A stretch of DNA of 64,000 nucleotides from Dyella silvae (GCF_026421305.1 NZ_JAPJBQ010000002.1:434001-498000); one strand, 5' to 3'; shown: positions 17,725 through 26,310, counted from the first letter of the stretch. Notes: generated from the sequence alone by a model not told the origin. Numbers and translations: made by a program.

Positions 17725-18548
17725 CGCATCCTTCTCTCCCCGTGCTGCTGCAACAGGTGGCGGCCATTGCCCGCGATGCCGCCGAAGCCATCCTGGTGGT
17801 CTACGGCGAAGACTTCGAAGTGGAGCGCAAGCTCGACCATTCCCCCGTCACCGCAGCCGACCTCGCCGCGCAGCGTGTGATCGCGGCCGGGCTGACGCAG
17901 CTCGAAGGCGACCTGCCGGTGGTTTCGGAGGAAGCGCGTGCCGCGCCCTGGTCACAGCGCCAGGAGTGGCAGCGCTACTGGCTGGTGGATCCGCTCGATG
18001 GCACGCGCGAGTTCATCAAGCGCAATGGCGAGTTCACCGTGAACATTGCGCTCATCGACGATCATCAGCCGGTGCTTGGCGTGGTGCTGGCGCCAGTGAC
18101 GGGCGTGCTGTATGCCGCTGCACGCGGTCATGGAGCCTGGATGCAGGCCAGCGCTGGCGAAGCCTGGCAGCGCATCGGCACACGCGTATTGGCAGAGCCT
18201 CCGGTGGTGGCGGGTAGCCGCTCGCATGGTGGCTCCGGTACCGCGCTGCTGCAGCAGTTGATTGGTGACGGCTACCAGTCGACGCCGCTGGGGTCTTCAT
18301 TGAAGTTCTGTCTGGTGGCGCAGGGCGCGGCGGACGTCTATTTGCGTCGCGGCGCCACCAGCGAGTGGGATACCGCCGCCGCCCAGAGCGTGGTGGAGGA
18401 GGCGGGCGGCGCTGTGCTCGATCTGGCGGGGGAACCCTTGCGCTACAACCGTGGCGACTCGCTGATCAATCCCGAATTCATTACGGTGGGCGACACCTCG
18501 ATCGACTGGAAGGCACGCCTGCTCGCTGCCGACCTGGACGCCTTATGA
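17721..18548 (+). CDS. cysQ: CysQ, 3'(2'),5'-bisphosphate nucleotidase
   Basis: Phosphatase of 275 residues that removes PAP formed in sulfate assimilation. Motifs are SPVTAADLAAQ (about 41-51), the Glu pair in VVSEEA, WLVDPLDGTREFIKRNGEF (about 90-108), the substrate-binding GSSLKFCLVAQG and SEWDTAAAQSVVEEAGG (about 214-230) with the classic W-D metal site. It starts by 4-base overlap with nudE and itself overlaps mazG by 4 bases, so translation is probably coupled along nudE-cysQ-mazG. The FIKRNGEFTVNIALI segment is characteristic of CysQ rather than SuhB. Confidence 0.94.
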   Translation: MTHPSLPVLLQQVAAIARDAAEAILVVYGEDFEVERKLDHSPVTAADLAAQRVIAAGLTQLEGDLPVVSEEARAAPWSQRQEWQRYWLVDPLDGTREFIKRNGEFTVNIALIDDHQPVLGVVLAPVTGVLYAAARGHGAWMQASAGEAWQRIGTRVLAEPPVVAGSRSHGGSGTALLQQLIGDGYQSTPLGSSLKFCLVAQGAADVYLRRGATSEWDTAAAQSVVEEAGGAVLDLAGEPLRYNRGDSLINPEFITVGDTSIDWKARLLAADLDAL

Positions 18549-19357
18549 GCGAAACGAAGCGGCACAGCCTGGACGATCTGTTGGCGATCATGGCGCGTCT
18601 GCGCGATCCGCAAAACGGTTGCCCGTGGGATGTGCAACAGGATTTCTCCACCATCGCGCCATACACCATCGAGGAAGCTTACGAGGTAGCGGACGCCATC
18701 GATCGCAAGGACTGGCACGATCTGCGCGATGAACTGGGCGACCTGCTGCTGCAGGTGGTGTTTCACGCGCAGATGGCCAAGGAATCCGGACTGTTCGAGT
18801 TTGCCGATGTGGCGCATGCCATCAGCGACAAGATGGTGCGCCGCCACCCGCACGTGTTCGGCGACGAGAGCTACGACGATCTCGATGCGCAGAAACAGGC
18901 GTGGGAAGACATCAAGACCGCCGAGCGCGCAGCGAAGGGCGAACAGCATGATGCCAGCGCGCTTGCCGGCGTATCGCACGGACTGCCGGAATGGAAGCGC
19001 GCGCTGAAGCTGCAGGAGCGCGCGGCCAAAGTCGGCTTCGACTGGCCCGACGAGCAGCCCGTGCTCGACAAGCTGTTGGAGGAGGTCGGCGAGGTACGCG
19101 CCGAGTTCGCCAACGGGCGTGATCGCCAGCGCCTGCAGGATGAGATTGGCGACGTGTTGTTCGTGGTGGTGAATCTGGCGCGTCACGCCGGCGTGGATTT
19201 TTCGCAGGCGCTGCGCCACGCCAACGCCAAGTTCGAACGCCGCTTCCGCCACATGGAGGCGTTGGCGACCGCCGAGGGCAAGCCATTGCCCGAACGTGAT
19301 CTGATGAGTCAGGAAGCGCTGTGGCAGCAGGCCAAGCGCCATGAGAGCGCCGGCTGA
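18545..19357 (+). CDS. mazG: MazG, nucleoside triphosphate pyrophosphohydrolase
   Basis: Protein of 270 residues with two tandem MazG domains. The first has CPWDVQQDFSTIAPYTIEEAYEV and ELGDLLLQVVFHAQMA; the second has LDKLLEEVGEVRAEF and LQDEIGDVLFVVVNLARH, each with the EExxE/ExxD metal motifs. It hydrolyses non-canonical or excess NTPs and tunes ppGpp-related stress signalling in E. coli. The start ATG 18545 overlaps the cysQ stop. It closes an operon rich in housecleaning hydrolases (the IMPase-like phosphatase, NudE, CysQ, MazG). Confidence 0.95.
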   Translation: MSETKRHSLDDLLAIMARLRDPQNGCPWDVQQDFSTIAPYTIEEAYEVADAIDRKDWHDLRDELGDLLLQVVFHAQMAKESGLFEFADVAHAISDKMVRRHPHVFGDESYDDLDAQKQAWEDIKTAERAAKGEQHDASALAGVSHGLPEWKRALKLQERAAKVGFDWPDEQPVLDKLLEEVGEVRAEFANGRDRQRLQDEIGDVLFVVVNLARHAGVDFSQALRHANAKFERRFRHMEALATAEGKPLPERDLMSQEALWQQAKRHESAG

Positions 19358-19364
19358 GGCCTGC

Positions 19365-19424
19365 GAGCGCCTGGAAAAAGGAGGCACGGGCTCTGGGGTT
19401 CCCGTGCCTCAGGACAGGGCGCTC
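19365..19424. repeat. Imperfect hairpin downstream of mazG, REP- or terminator-like
   Basis: A perfect 10-bp stem (19381-19390 with 19401-19410) with a 10-base loop is framed by a second 7-bp pairing (19365-19371 with 19418-19424). On the minus strand a CTTTTTCC run follows the inner stem; on the plus strand there is no T-run. Read on the minus strand the outer part contains AGGAGCGCC, a sequence also present next to the palindromic element at 14921-14929. It could end mazG transcription or be a decayed REP unit. Confidence 0.5.
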
Positions 19425-19610
19425 CTATCACGACCGCGCCGATGCATTTCTTCTAGTTATAGTCAGGTGACGACCATCGACCTTCTCGAGGGGCGTGGTG
19501 CCTCAAACGTCGTTCGCGCGGTCGCGTTGACGAGGAAAGCGGGCGAGGGCTCTAAACCTTTTGCCTGCCCGCCTCATCTCACTCTTCGTCCGATCAATGA
19601 GGAGCCCGTT

Positions 19611-20387
19611 ATGCGCCGTCTGTTCCTAGCCGCTCTGTTGTTTGCCCCGCTGGTTTCGCACGCCGATGAGTGCAAGTACCAGGCGCCCCGCAATCTCACG
19701 CTGGACCTTGCCGGGGTACGCGAGGTGCAAGTGGATCTGCACAGCTACGACCTCCACCTCAACGGCGACGGCGGGACAAAGGGTGGCACCGTGACCGGGC
19801 GCGCCTGTGCATCGGATCCCAAATTGCTGGACGAGCTGGTGGTCACGCAACGGCGCGAAGGCGATCGCTTGATCGTCGAAGCCGGCAGCGAGCATCACAT
19901 GAGCGTCAGCCTATTCATGCACAGCTCCACCAGCCTGAAGCTGGACATGCAGCTGCCCGCGCAAATGCCGGTGGTGCTCAACGTGGGTTCCGGCGACGCC
20001 TCGGTCACCGGCGTGCAGAGCCTGCAGACCAAAGTGGGCTCGGGCGATCTCCATGTCCACAAAATCGCCGGTGCGTTCGCGATGAGTGTGGGTTCGGGCG
20101 TCGTGGAAGTGAATGACGTGGGTAGTCTCGATGTCGGCTCGGTCGGTTCAGGCGATCTGAAGGTCGATGGCGTGCGTGGCGATGCCCGTGTCGGCAGCGT
20201 GGGTTCGGGCGATGTCACCATCCGCGCCGTCACGGGCGGCGTTCGGGTGGATACCTTGGGCTCGGGTGATCTGCGCGTACGCGATGTGCATGGTGATTTC
20301 TCGGTGGGCGCGAAGGGCAGCGGTGACATCAGCCACTCGGGTGTGACGGGGAAGGTGAGTGTGCCGCGCGATCGTGGCGACGACTAA
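19611..20387 (+). CDS. Exported repeat protein, DUF4097/GIN-like beta-helix
   Basis: Protein of 258 residues with a signal peptide (MRRLFLAALLFAPLVSHA, cut before DEC). After a globular N-terminal half, the C-terminal half carries seven copies of a GSG(D/V) motif about 15-25 residues apart (VGSGDASV, VGSGDLHV, VGSGVVEV, VGSGDLKV, VGSGDVTI, LGSGDLRV, KGSGDISH). This pattern is typical of the adhesin-like right-handed beta-helix called GIN/DUF2807 or DUF4097. The start is ATG 19611, preceded by GAGGAG at 19600-19605. It stands 250 bases after mazG and probably has its own promoter. Biological role unknown; periplasmic or outer-membrane location is inferred. Confidence 0.75.
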   Translation: MRRLFLAALLFAPLVSHADECKYQAPRNLTLDLAGVREVQVDLHSYDLHLNGDGGTKGGTVTGRACASDPKLLDELVVTQRREGDRLIVEAGSEHHMSVSLFMHSSTSLKLDMQLPAQMPVVLNVGSGDASVTGVQSLQTKVGSGDLHVHKIAGAFAMSVGSGVVEVNDVGSLDVGSVGSGDLKVDGVRGDARVGSVGSGDVTIRAVTGGVRVDTLGSGDLRVRDVHGDFSVGAKGSGDISHSGVTGKVSVPRDRGDD

Positions 20388-20420
20388 GAGTTACTCGCGA
20401 GATTTCCATACGAGTCTTGG

Positions 20421-20458
20421 CTCCCTCTCCCCTTCGGGGAGAGGGCTGGGGTGAGGGG
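20421..20458. repeat. REP-like palindromic repeat, copy 2
   Basis: This copy matches 12162-12199 at 37 of 38 positions, the difference lying in the hairpin loop (TTC here, TCC there). The stem is CCCTCTCCCC paired with GGGGAGAGGG. Like copy 1 it sits between two convergent genes, here the repeat-protein gene and the transporter gene, which fits the usual siting of REP elements at gene ends. Confidence 0.8.
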
Positions 20459-20507
20459 GCAATCTAGCCCCAGGTCCATTTCTTTTCGCCTCTGAGCACC
20501 ATTTGAC

Positions 20508-21626
20508 TCATCCCAGCCACCGCCACACCAGATACACCAGTGGCGCGCAAACAAGCAGAAACGGGATGGAGACCAGATGCAGCAGCCGCGCACCGCGCGG
20601 CTGCCCCGCCAGCCGCAATGCGATGAGGTTGGCCAGTGAACCGATGGCCAGGCCGAACCCACCCACGTTCACTGCCACTGCCAGCATCATGGCATCGGGT
20701 GCGTGACGAAGTAGCAGCACCGTAGCAGGCACATTGCTGATCACCTGCGAGGTGGCGATACCGGTGATGTAGAGCGTGAGCGGGTTTTCGAGATCAAGTC
20801 CGTCCAACGCGCGTTGCACGACACCCAGTTCAGCAAAGTGTCCCAGCGCAAGAAAAATTGCGGCAAATGTTGCCAGCAAGAGCCAGTCCACGCGGGCCAG
20901 GATGCTCCGTTCCAACAGCACGAATGGCACCAGCAGCAACAGGGCGCCGAGCAGCGCGTGGTTGTGCTCCATCATCAGCACCATGCTCGCCAGTGCGGCG
21001 ATGGAGAGGATGGCCTGTGAGGCAGAGATGGGATGGCCGTCTATATCCTCAGCGTGCAGCACCACGCGGCCGCGTGGCATCCACACCCAAGTGAGCAACA
21101 GAAGCAAGACAAACATGACGCCGAACACCGGCAGCATGGTGCGCACAAAAGTGAGAAATGGCAGATGCATGTACTGCCATAGCAACAGGTTCTGCGGATT
21201 GCCGATGGGGCTTAAGGTCGATCCCGCATTGACCGCCAGCGCTTCCAGCACCACCACGCGCATCACTGGCACATTGGAGATGCGGCCGATGGCGAGGGTC
21301 ATCGGCACCAGCAGAAACAGGCTGACGTCATTGGTCAGCACCATGGATAGGACAGCCGCCATGCTGACCAGCAACAGCCCCAGTCCACGCAGTGAATGCG
21401 TGCGCTCGAGCAGTGCAGCCGCTGCGTGCTGCACCAGTCCGCTATCGCGGATGCCCTGGATGCAGATCAGCAGCCCAAGCAAGCCCGCTAGCGTAGGCGC
21501 CTGCAACCAGCGCTGGTAGTCGGCCAACGGTCGGGGATCGGCCACGGCCAACACGGCTGCCAACAGTGCAAAGCAGAGGAGCAGACGTTCCTGCGCCAAC
21601 CGGGCGATCCATGACGGTGTGTGCAA
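20508..21626 (-). CDS. SLC13/ArsB-type anion or Na+ transporter
   Basis: Membrane protein of 372 residues with about ten hydrophobic segments. The repeated signature of the ion-transporter superfamily is visible: SMVLTNDVSLFLLVPMTLAI (about 95-114) and GIATSQVISNVPATVLLL in the second half, with VNAGSTLSPIGNPQNLLLWQ as the substrate-binding SNT/NPQN-like loop. Relatives carry dicarboxylates, citrate, sulfate or arsenite, so the substrate is open. It is shorter than most SLC13 proteins (about 450 residues). The start is 3 bases after the ybbP stop, so it is probably the third gene of the ybbA-ybbP operon. Confidence 0.8.
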   Translation of the reverse strand: MHTPSWIARLAQERLLLCFALLAAVLAVADPRPLADYQRWLQAPTLAGLLGLLICIQGIRDSGLVQHAAAALLERTHSLRGLGLLLVSMAAVLSMVLTNDVSLFLLVPMTLAIGRISNVPVMRVVVLEALAVNAGSTLSPIGNPQNLLLWQYMHLPFLTFVRTMLPVFGVMFVLLLLLTWVWMPRGRVVLHAEDIDGHPISASQAILSIAALASMVLMMEHNHALLGALLLLVPFVLLERSILARVDWLLLATFAAIFLALGHFAELGVVQRALDGLDLENPLTLYITGIATSQVISNVPATVLLLRHAPDAMMLAVAVNVGGFGLAIGSLANLIALRLAGQPRGARLLHLVSIPFLLVCAPLVYLVWRWLG

Positions 21627-21629
21627 AAC

Positions 21630-24113
21630 TCAGGACTCCCGCAGCAGGCGCATGGGCGACGTGCGGCTTACCCGCGAGGTACCAGCCAGGCCCAGCATCA
21701 TCACCACGGCGGCAGCTGCCAGTGCGGCCAGCAGCAGCGAACCGAGTGGCGGCACGAAGTGTTCGATATGGAAGATGGCATGCCCCAGCCACAGGCCAGT
21801 GCCGGCAGCGCCGAACGCCGCCGTGAGCCCGGCTACCAGACCTAGCAGTGCAAACTCGCACGCTGCGGCGGCACGCAGCTGACTGCGCCGTGCGCCCAGC
21901 GTGCGCAACAGCGCGGCCTCGTGGCGACGCTCCTGCGCGCTGGCGGCCAGTGCGGCAGCCAGCACGAGTGCGCCGGCCAGCAGGCTGAAGCCGAGCACCC
22001 AGCGCACGGCGCCACTTACCTGGGCCACGATCTCGCGCACGCGATCGAGCATGGCGTCGACATCGATCAGGCTGAGGTTGCTGTAGTCGCGTGAGAGTTT
22101 CGCCAGCGCCTCGGTGTGGCCGCGCGGCAGGTAGAAGCTGGCTATCCAGGTATGTGGCAGCGTGCTGGCGTGGGCGGGGTCGAATACCAGGAAGAAGTTC
22201 ACGCGGAACGACGTCCAGTCGACCTTGCGGATGCTGCTTACGCGAGCCTCGATGCTGCCTTCGCCCACATTGAAGCGCATGGTGTCGCCGACCTTCAGCG
22301 CAAACAGGTCGCGCCACATGGTGTCGATCGATACCTCCGCCTGCGCCGGGTGCTCGCCCTGCCACTGGCCAGCGATCACCTCATTGCTGGGCGGTAGCTC
22401 GCTGGCCCAGGAAAGGCGCAGCTGCCGGTCGACCCAATCCTTCGCGCGCTCGTCCTTGAAAGTGAGCTGGTCGATGGGGCGGCCGTTGATGGCGGTGAGT
22501 TTGCCCACGGCCAGTGGCAGCATGTTGAGCTTCTGGCCGCCGATCTCGGCCAGGGTTTGCTCGAAGCCCGCACGTTGATCCGTCTGCAGGTTGAGTACGA
22601 ACCAATTGGGCGTATCGGCCGGCAACTCACGGCGCCAGCCTTCCAGCAGGGCCGGTGCGACGATAGCGAGCAGCAATAGCGCGACCAGACCCAGGCTCAG
22701 CGCGGTGGCCTGCAGCAGGCTCATGCTGCGACGGCGTGCGAGAGCGGCCAGGCCCAGGCGTAGTGCGGGGTGCGCACCGGGCGCCACGCGTCGTGCGATC
22801 CACAGCAGCAACGCAGAGAGCAGGGCGGCGACCACGGCAACGCCCAGCAGACTCACCGCGAGTATGCCCGCCAGTTTGGCGGAGCCGCTCTGGCTCCAGA
22901 TCAGCAGCAACGCCACCAGCGCCGGCACGAGGTAGAGCGCATCGAAGCGGCGCACGCGTCGCGCCGTACTCTCACGGAACACGGCCACCGGAGGCACTTC
23001 GGCAAGCCGCACCAGCGGCGGCAACGAAAAGCCCGCGAGGACCGCCAGCCCCATCACGGCCGCGGCGGCTGCCGGACCCAAAGGCATCGTCGTGGGCACG
23101 CCGGAGAACATCTGGCTGGCGAACCCCCAGGTGATCTGCGCAAGAAGCAGCGCGACCAATGCCCCGAGCGTGACCGCCGGAATGGCGAGCAGGCCCAGCG
23201 TGCCGGTCAGCAGACCAAGCACCTGCCGGCGTGGCGTACCCAGGGCACGGAGCAGGGCTACTTCGTTGGTCTTGCGGCGTGCGTAGCGCTGTGCGGCCAT
23301 CGCGATGGCAACGCCCGCCAGCAGCGCGGACAGCAGCGCGGTGAGCCGCAGAAACGCGCTGGCGCGGTCGAAGGCACTGCGCATGCGCTCCTGCGTTTGT
23401 TCCGGGGTAATCAGTTCCGCGCCCTGGGGCAGGGTTTGCGACTGCACCCACTGGCGCCATTCCTGCGCCTCATTGGGAGATCCGGCGACGAGCAGGCGGT
23501 GACGGGCACGACTGCCCACGCCGAGCAGGCCGGCCTGTTCGGCGTCCGCGATATTCATCAGCGCCCGTGGTGCCATGGCGACGAGCTCGCCGCCGTCCGG
23601 TTGGCGGATCAACTCAGCGCCGATGCGCAGGTCGCGCCCGCCCACCTGCACGGTGTCACCGACCTTCAGGCTAAGCGCTACCAGCGCACGGTGATCCAGG
23701 TAGACCGTACCGGCGGGAGGGCCATGGCCGACCGCATTTCCATGTTCCGCCTGGTGGATTTCCAGCGTGCCGCGCAGTGGATAGTTGCCGTCGGTGGCCA
23801 GCACATCCAACAGCTGGCTTTGTTCGTGAGCAAACGCGACGCTGGGGAAACTGGCGCCTTGCGTCACCTGCAATCCGCGTTGTGCCGCTTGCTGCGCATA
23901 CGTTGCTGGCAGCGCTTGCGGGGCACTGATACCCACGTCGCCGCCGATCAGCTCGGCCGCGCTGGCCAGCACGCCGCGTTCCATGCGGGTGGACAGCGTG
24001 GCCACCACGCCGAGCGCCACCACCGCGAGCACCAGCGAGGCGCCCAGTGTGCGCAGTTCCGGCAGATGCCATTCGCGGCGCAGGCTGCGCAGGGAGAGTG
24101 CTAGCAGCTTCAT
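21630..24113 (-). CDS. ybbP: YbbP-like ABC transporter permease (FtsX/MacB type)
   Basis: Permease of 827 residues with about ten membrane helices and large periplasmic domains. The N-terminus [21 protein letters not shown] and first helix, the FtsX-like blocks RRKTNEVALLRALGTPRRQVLGLL (about 280) and ERRHEAALLRTLGARRSQLRA (about 730), and the final FtsX repeat are all present. Such permeases work with a LolD-like ATPase to extract or move envelope substrates. Its ATG overlaps the stop of the ATPase gene (ATGA). The tesA | ybbA-ybbP arrangement is conserved as far as E. coli. Confidence 0.9.
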   Translation of the reverse strand: MKLLALSLRSLRREWHLPELRTLGASLVLAVVALGVVATLSTRMERGVLASAAELIGGDVGISAPQALPATYAQQAAQRGLQVTQGASFPSVAFAHEQSQLLDVLATDGNYPLRGTLEIHQAEHGNAVGHGPPAGTVYLDHRALVALSLKVGDTVQVGGRDLRIGAELIRQPDGGELVAMAPRALMNIADAEQAGLLGVGSRARHRLLVAGSPNEAQEWRQWVQSQTLPQGAELITPEQTQERMRSAFDRASAFLRLTALLSALLAGVAIAMAAQRYARRKTNEVALLRALGTPRRQVLGLLTGTLGLLAIPAVTLGALVALLLAQITWGFASQMFSGVPTTMPLGPAAAAAVMGLAVLAGFSLPPLVRLAEVPPVAVFRESTARRVRRFDALYLVPALVALLLIWSQSGSAKLAGILAVSLLGVAVVAALLSALLLWIARRVAPGAHPALRLGLAALARRRSMSLLQATALSLGLVALLLLAIVAPALLEGWRRELPADTPNWFVLNLQTDQRAGFEQTLAEIGGQKLNMLPLAVGKLTAINGRPIDQLTFKDERAKDWVDRQLRLSWASELPPSNEVIAGQWQGEHPAQAEVSIDTMWRDLFALKVGDTMRFNVGEGSIEARVSSIRKVDWTSFRVNFFLVFDPAHASTLPHTWIASFYLPRGHTEALAKLSRDYSNLSLIDVDAMLDRVREIVAQVSGAVRWVLGFSLLAGALVLAAALAASAQERRHEAALLRTLGARRSQLRAAAACEFALLGLVAGLTAAFGAAGTGLWLGHAIFHIEHFVPPLGSLLLAALAAAAVVMMLGLAGTSRVSRTSPMRLLRES

Positions 24114-24835
24114 GGCGCTACCGCGGTGGATGCGCGAGACGGCGCGACCACGCGCCCGCTATCCAGCGTTACCTGCCGGGCGCAGCGTGCGGCCAGCCGG
24201 GGGTCGTGCGTCACCAGCACCAGCGTGGTGCGGTGATCGTGATTCAGCGCAAACATCAGGTCGCTGACATGCTGGCCGGTGCGCTGGTCCAGATTGCCCG
24301 TCGGCTCATCGGCAAACAAAAGACGAGGGCCGTGCACGAAGGCGCGCGCAATCGCGACGCGTTGCTGCTCGCCACCGGATAGCTGGGCAGGGTAGTGGCG
24401 GCGGCGCGCGGTCAATTCCACGGCGTCGAGCGCTTCGCGTGCCCGGGCGCGTGCGTCGTCACGGCCTTCCAGCTCCAGCGGCAGCATCACGTTCTCTTCG
24501 GCAGTGAGGGCCGGCAGCAGATGAAACGACTGGAACACGAAACCCACCAGGCGACGGCGCAGATCAGCCCTGGCCTCCTCGTCCATGCGTTCGAGCGGGT
24601 GGCCGTCGAGCGCGATGTGGCCGCTGCTTGGTGTATCCAGTCCCGCCAGCAAGCCCAGCAAGGTGGTTTTGCCCGAGCCGGAGGCGCCGACGATGGCGAA
24701 ACTCTCTCCCTCACGTACCTGCAGCGACACGCTGGTGAGAATATCCAGCCGGCCTTCGGGGCCTTGAACCGACTTGCTAACATCGGCCGCGTCCAAAAGA
24801 ACGCCATTGGTCAGAACAGAGGCACTACCACTCAT
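24110..24835 (-). CDS. ybbA: YbbA-like ABC transporter ATP-binding protein (LolD family)
   Basis: ATPase of 241 residues: Walker [13 protein letters not shown] (about 52-63), Q-loop in [14 protein letters not shown], signature [15 protein letters not shown], Walker [14 protein letters not shown] and the switch His in LVTHD. The N-terminal [23 protein letters not shown] matches YbbA. It should power the YbbP permease. Its ATG (CAT at 24833-24835) shares the tetranucleotide CATG with the ATG of divergent tesA, so the promoter of each gene must lie inside the other's coding region unless a shorter start is used. Confidence 0.92.
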   Translation of the reverse strand: MSGSASVLTNGVLLDAADVSKSVQGPEGRLDILTSVSLQVREGESFAIVGASGSGKTTLLGLLAGLDTPSSGHIALDGHPLERMDEEARADLRRRLVGFVFQSFHLLPALTAEENVMLPLELEGRDDARARAREALDAVELTARRRHYPAQLSGGEQQRVAIARAFVHGPRLLFADEPTGNLDQRTGQHVSDLMFALNHDHRTTLVLVTHDPRLAARCARQVTLDSGRVVAPSRASTAVAP

Positions 24836-25448
24836 GCGTCGTTTCCTTTGCTTGCTGGGCCTGCTGGGTGCCCTCGTCGAGGCCGCTCACGCAGCCTCGC
24901 CGAAAACCGTGCTCGTGCTGGGGGACTCGTTATCCGCCGCGCACAACATTCCGGTCGAGTCTGGCTGGGTGCATTTGCTCGGCGACCGTCTAGCCAAGAT
25001 GGAGCCGGGCTGGACGGTGGTCAATGCCAGCATCAGCGGGGAGACCTCGCTAAGTGGCCGCAATCGGCTTCCTGCGCTGCTGGAGAAGACGCACCCCTCC
25101 GTGCTGGTGATAGAACTGGGCGCCAATGACGGCCTGCGCGGTTTGCCGCTGGCGCAGCTGCGCGACAACCTGGCAGCCATGGTCGATGCCGGTCAGCAGG
25201 CCAAGGCGCGCGTGGTGCTGGTGGGGATTGAGCTGCCCGTGAACTATGGTCCCCAGTACCGGGATGGCCTGCGCGCGGTGTACGCAGGTCTGGCGCACGA
25301 GAAGAAAACCGCGCTGGTGCCCTTTTTGCTCGATGGCGTCGCGCTAAAACCGGCGCTGATGCAGGAGGATGGCCTGCATCCGGTGGCCTCGGCGCAGCCG
25401 CTGGTGCTGGACAACGTCTGGGGGGCATTACAGCCGCTGTTGCGCTAA
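24834..25448 (+). CDS. tesA: TesA, periplasmic GDSL esterase / acyl-CoA thioesterase I
   Basis: SGNH hydrolase of 204 residues with a signal peptide ([20 protein letters not shown]). Catalytic blocks: VLGDSLSAA with nucleophile Ser32, the Gly in NASISGET, the Asn in ELGANDGLRGL and the Asp-x-x-His pair in QEDGLHPVASAQ. It acts in the periplasm as thioesterase, arylesterase or lysophospholipase. I start it at ATG 24834, which gives the signal peptide directly; longer forms would extend into ybbA on the other strand. Divergence from ybbA is conserved as in E. coli. Confidence 0.95.
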   Translation: MRRFLCLLGLLGALVEAAHAASPKTVLVLGDSLSAAHNIPVESGWVHLLGDRLAKMEPGWTVVNASISGETSLSGRNRLPALLEKTHPSVLVIELGANDGLRGLPLAQLRDNLAAMVDAGQQAKARVVLVGIELPVNYGPQYRDGLRAVYAGLAHEKKTALVPFLLDGVALKPALMQEDGLHPVASAQPLVLDNVWGALQPLLR

Positions 25449-25449
25449 C

Positions 25450-25465
25450 GTGAATACGGTCACAA
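25450..25465. promoter_or_regulatory. CRP/Clp-like operator half-palindrome
   Basis: The sequence CGTGA-ATACGG-TCACA fits the CRP/Clp consensus TGTGA-N6-TCACA at nine of ten positions. It lies 93 bases upstream of the response-regulator start and just after tesA. Xanthomonads have the CRP homologue Clp, which makes such a site plausible. The assignment rests on consensus match alone. Confidence 0.4.
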
Positions 25466-25468
25466 CCC

Positions 25469-25500
25469 CATGTGAACCGGTCTTCCGGATTTCACATGGT
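25469..25500. promoter_or_regulatory. Inverted repeat upstream of the two-component operon
   Basis: Two perfect 9-base arms (CCATGTGAA at 25469-25477 and TTCACATGG at 25492-25500) are separated by 14 bases. More GTGAA/TTCAC half-sites flank it at 25451, 25525-25529 and 25534-25538. The set lies within about 110 bases before the regulator start and could be an autoregulatory operator of the OmpR-type regulator, or the tesA terminator hairpin. Confidence 0.45.
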
Positions 25501-25557
25501 CCTCACGATGCGGGTCGTTAGCTGTTCACCTTTGTGAAATCAGTTCAGGAGGAAGGG

Positions 25558-26289
25558 ATGAGCTCGCGCGACGAACAATCGGGACTGATTCTGCTGGTCG
25601 AAGACAACCGCCAGATTGCCGAGATGGTGGGCGAATTTCTGGAGCGCCGTGGCTACTCGGTCGACTACGCCGCCGACGGCGTGAGCGGACTGCATTTGGC
25701 CGTGTCCAACAGTTATGACGTGGTCGTGCTCGACCTGATGCTGCCGGGCATGGATGGCCTGGATGTGTGTCGAAAGCTACGACGTGACGCCAAGAAGTCC
25801 ACGCCGGTATTGATGCTTACCGCCCGCGACACCCTCGAAGACAAGCTGGTGGGACTGGAAGCGGGTGCAGATGACTATCTGGTCAAGCCGTTCGAGGTGC
25901 GCGAACTGGAGGCGCGCCTGCGGGCATTGATCCGTCGCGACCGCCGCCAGGTCTCCACCGAAATCCTTACCGTGGGCGACATGACCCTGGATACCGCCAC
26001 CCTGCGCCTGGTGCGCAGTGGGCAGGAGCTCACCGTATCGCCGATTGGCCTGAAACTGCTGGCGATCCTGATGCGGGAATCGCCTCGTGTGGTGAGCCGC
26101 CGCGATATCGAGCGTGAGATCTGGGGCGATACACTCCCCGACTCCGATACGCTGCGTTCCCATCTCTATAACCTGCGCAGGGTGATCGACAAACCGTTCG
26201 ATCGTCCTCTGTTGCATACCATCCACTCCGCCGGTTACCGCCTTGCCGATCTTGAATCGGAGGTGGCGTCCGCCTCGCAGCCGGCATGA
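25558..26289 (+). CDS. OmpR-family response regulator
   Basis: Regulator of 243 residues. The receiver has the LLVEDN pocket, phosphoacceptor Asp59 in VVLDLMLPGMDG and Lys in DDYLVKPFE; the C-terminal winged helix has LTVSPIGLKLLAILM, RRDIEREIWGD, DTLRSHLYNLRRVIDKPF and LLHTIHSAGYRL. ATG 25558 is preceded by a strong AGGAGGAAGG site; an upstream GTG/ATG-type start at 25534 would add eight residues. It is paired with the kinase gene that starts about 20 bases later. The stimulus is unknown; the wing motif and gene pairing resemble the PhoP/ColR group. Confidence 0.88.
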   Translation: MSSRDEQSGLILLVEDNRQIAEMVGEFLERRGYSVDYAADGVSGLHLAVSNSYDVVVLDLMLPGMDGLDVCRKLRRDAKKSTPVLMLTARDTLEDKLVGLEAGADDYLVKPFEVRELEARLRALIRRDRRQVSTEILTVGDMTLDTATLRLVRSGQELTVSPIGLKLLAILMRESPRVVSRRDIEREIWGDTLPDSDTLRSHLYNLRRVIDKPFDRPLLHTIHSAGYRLADLESEVASASQPA

Positions 26290-26310
26290 TGACGTCCTCA
26301 TGAATTGATT

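Noticed and set aside
22770-24104. Open frame of 444 codons on the plus strand
   Set aside because: Antisense of ybbP with low-complexity His/Gln/Arg composition.
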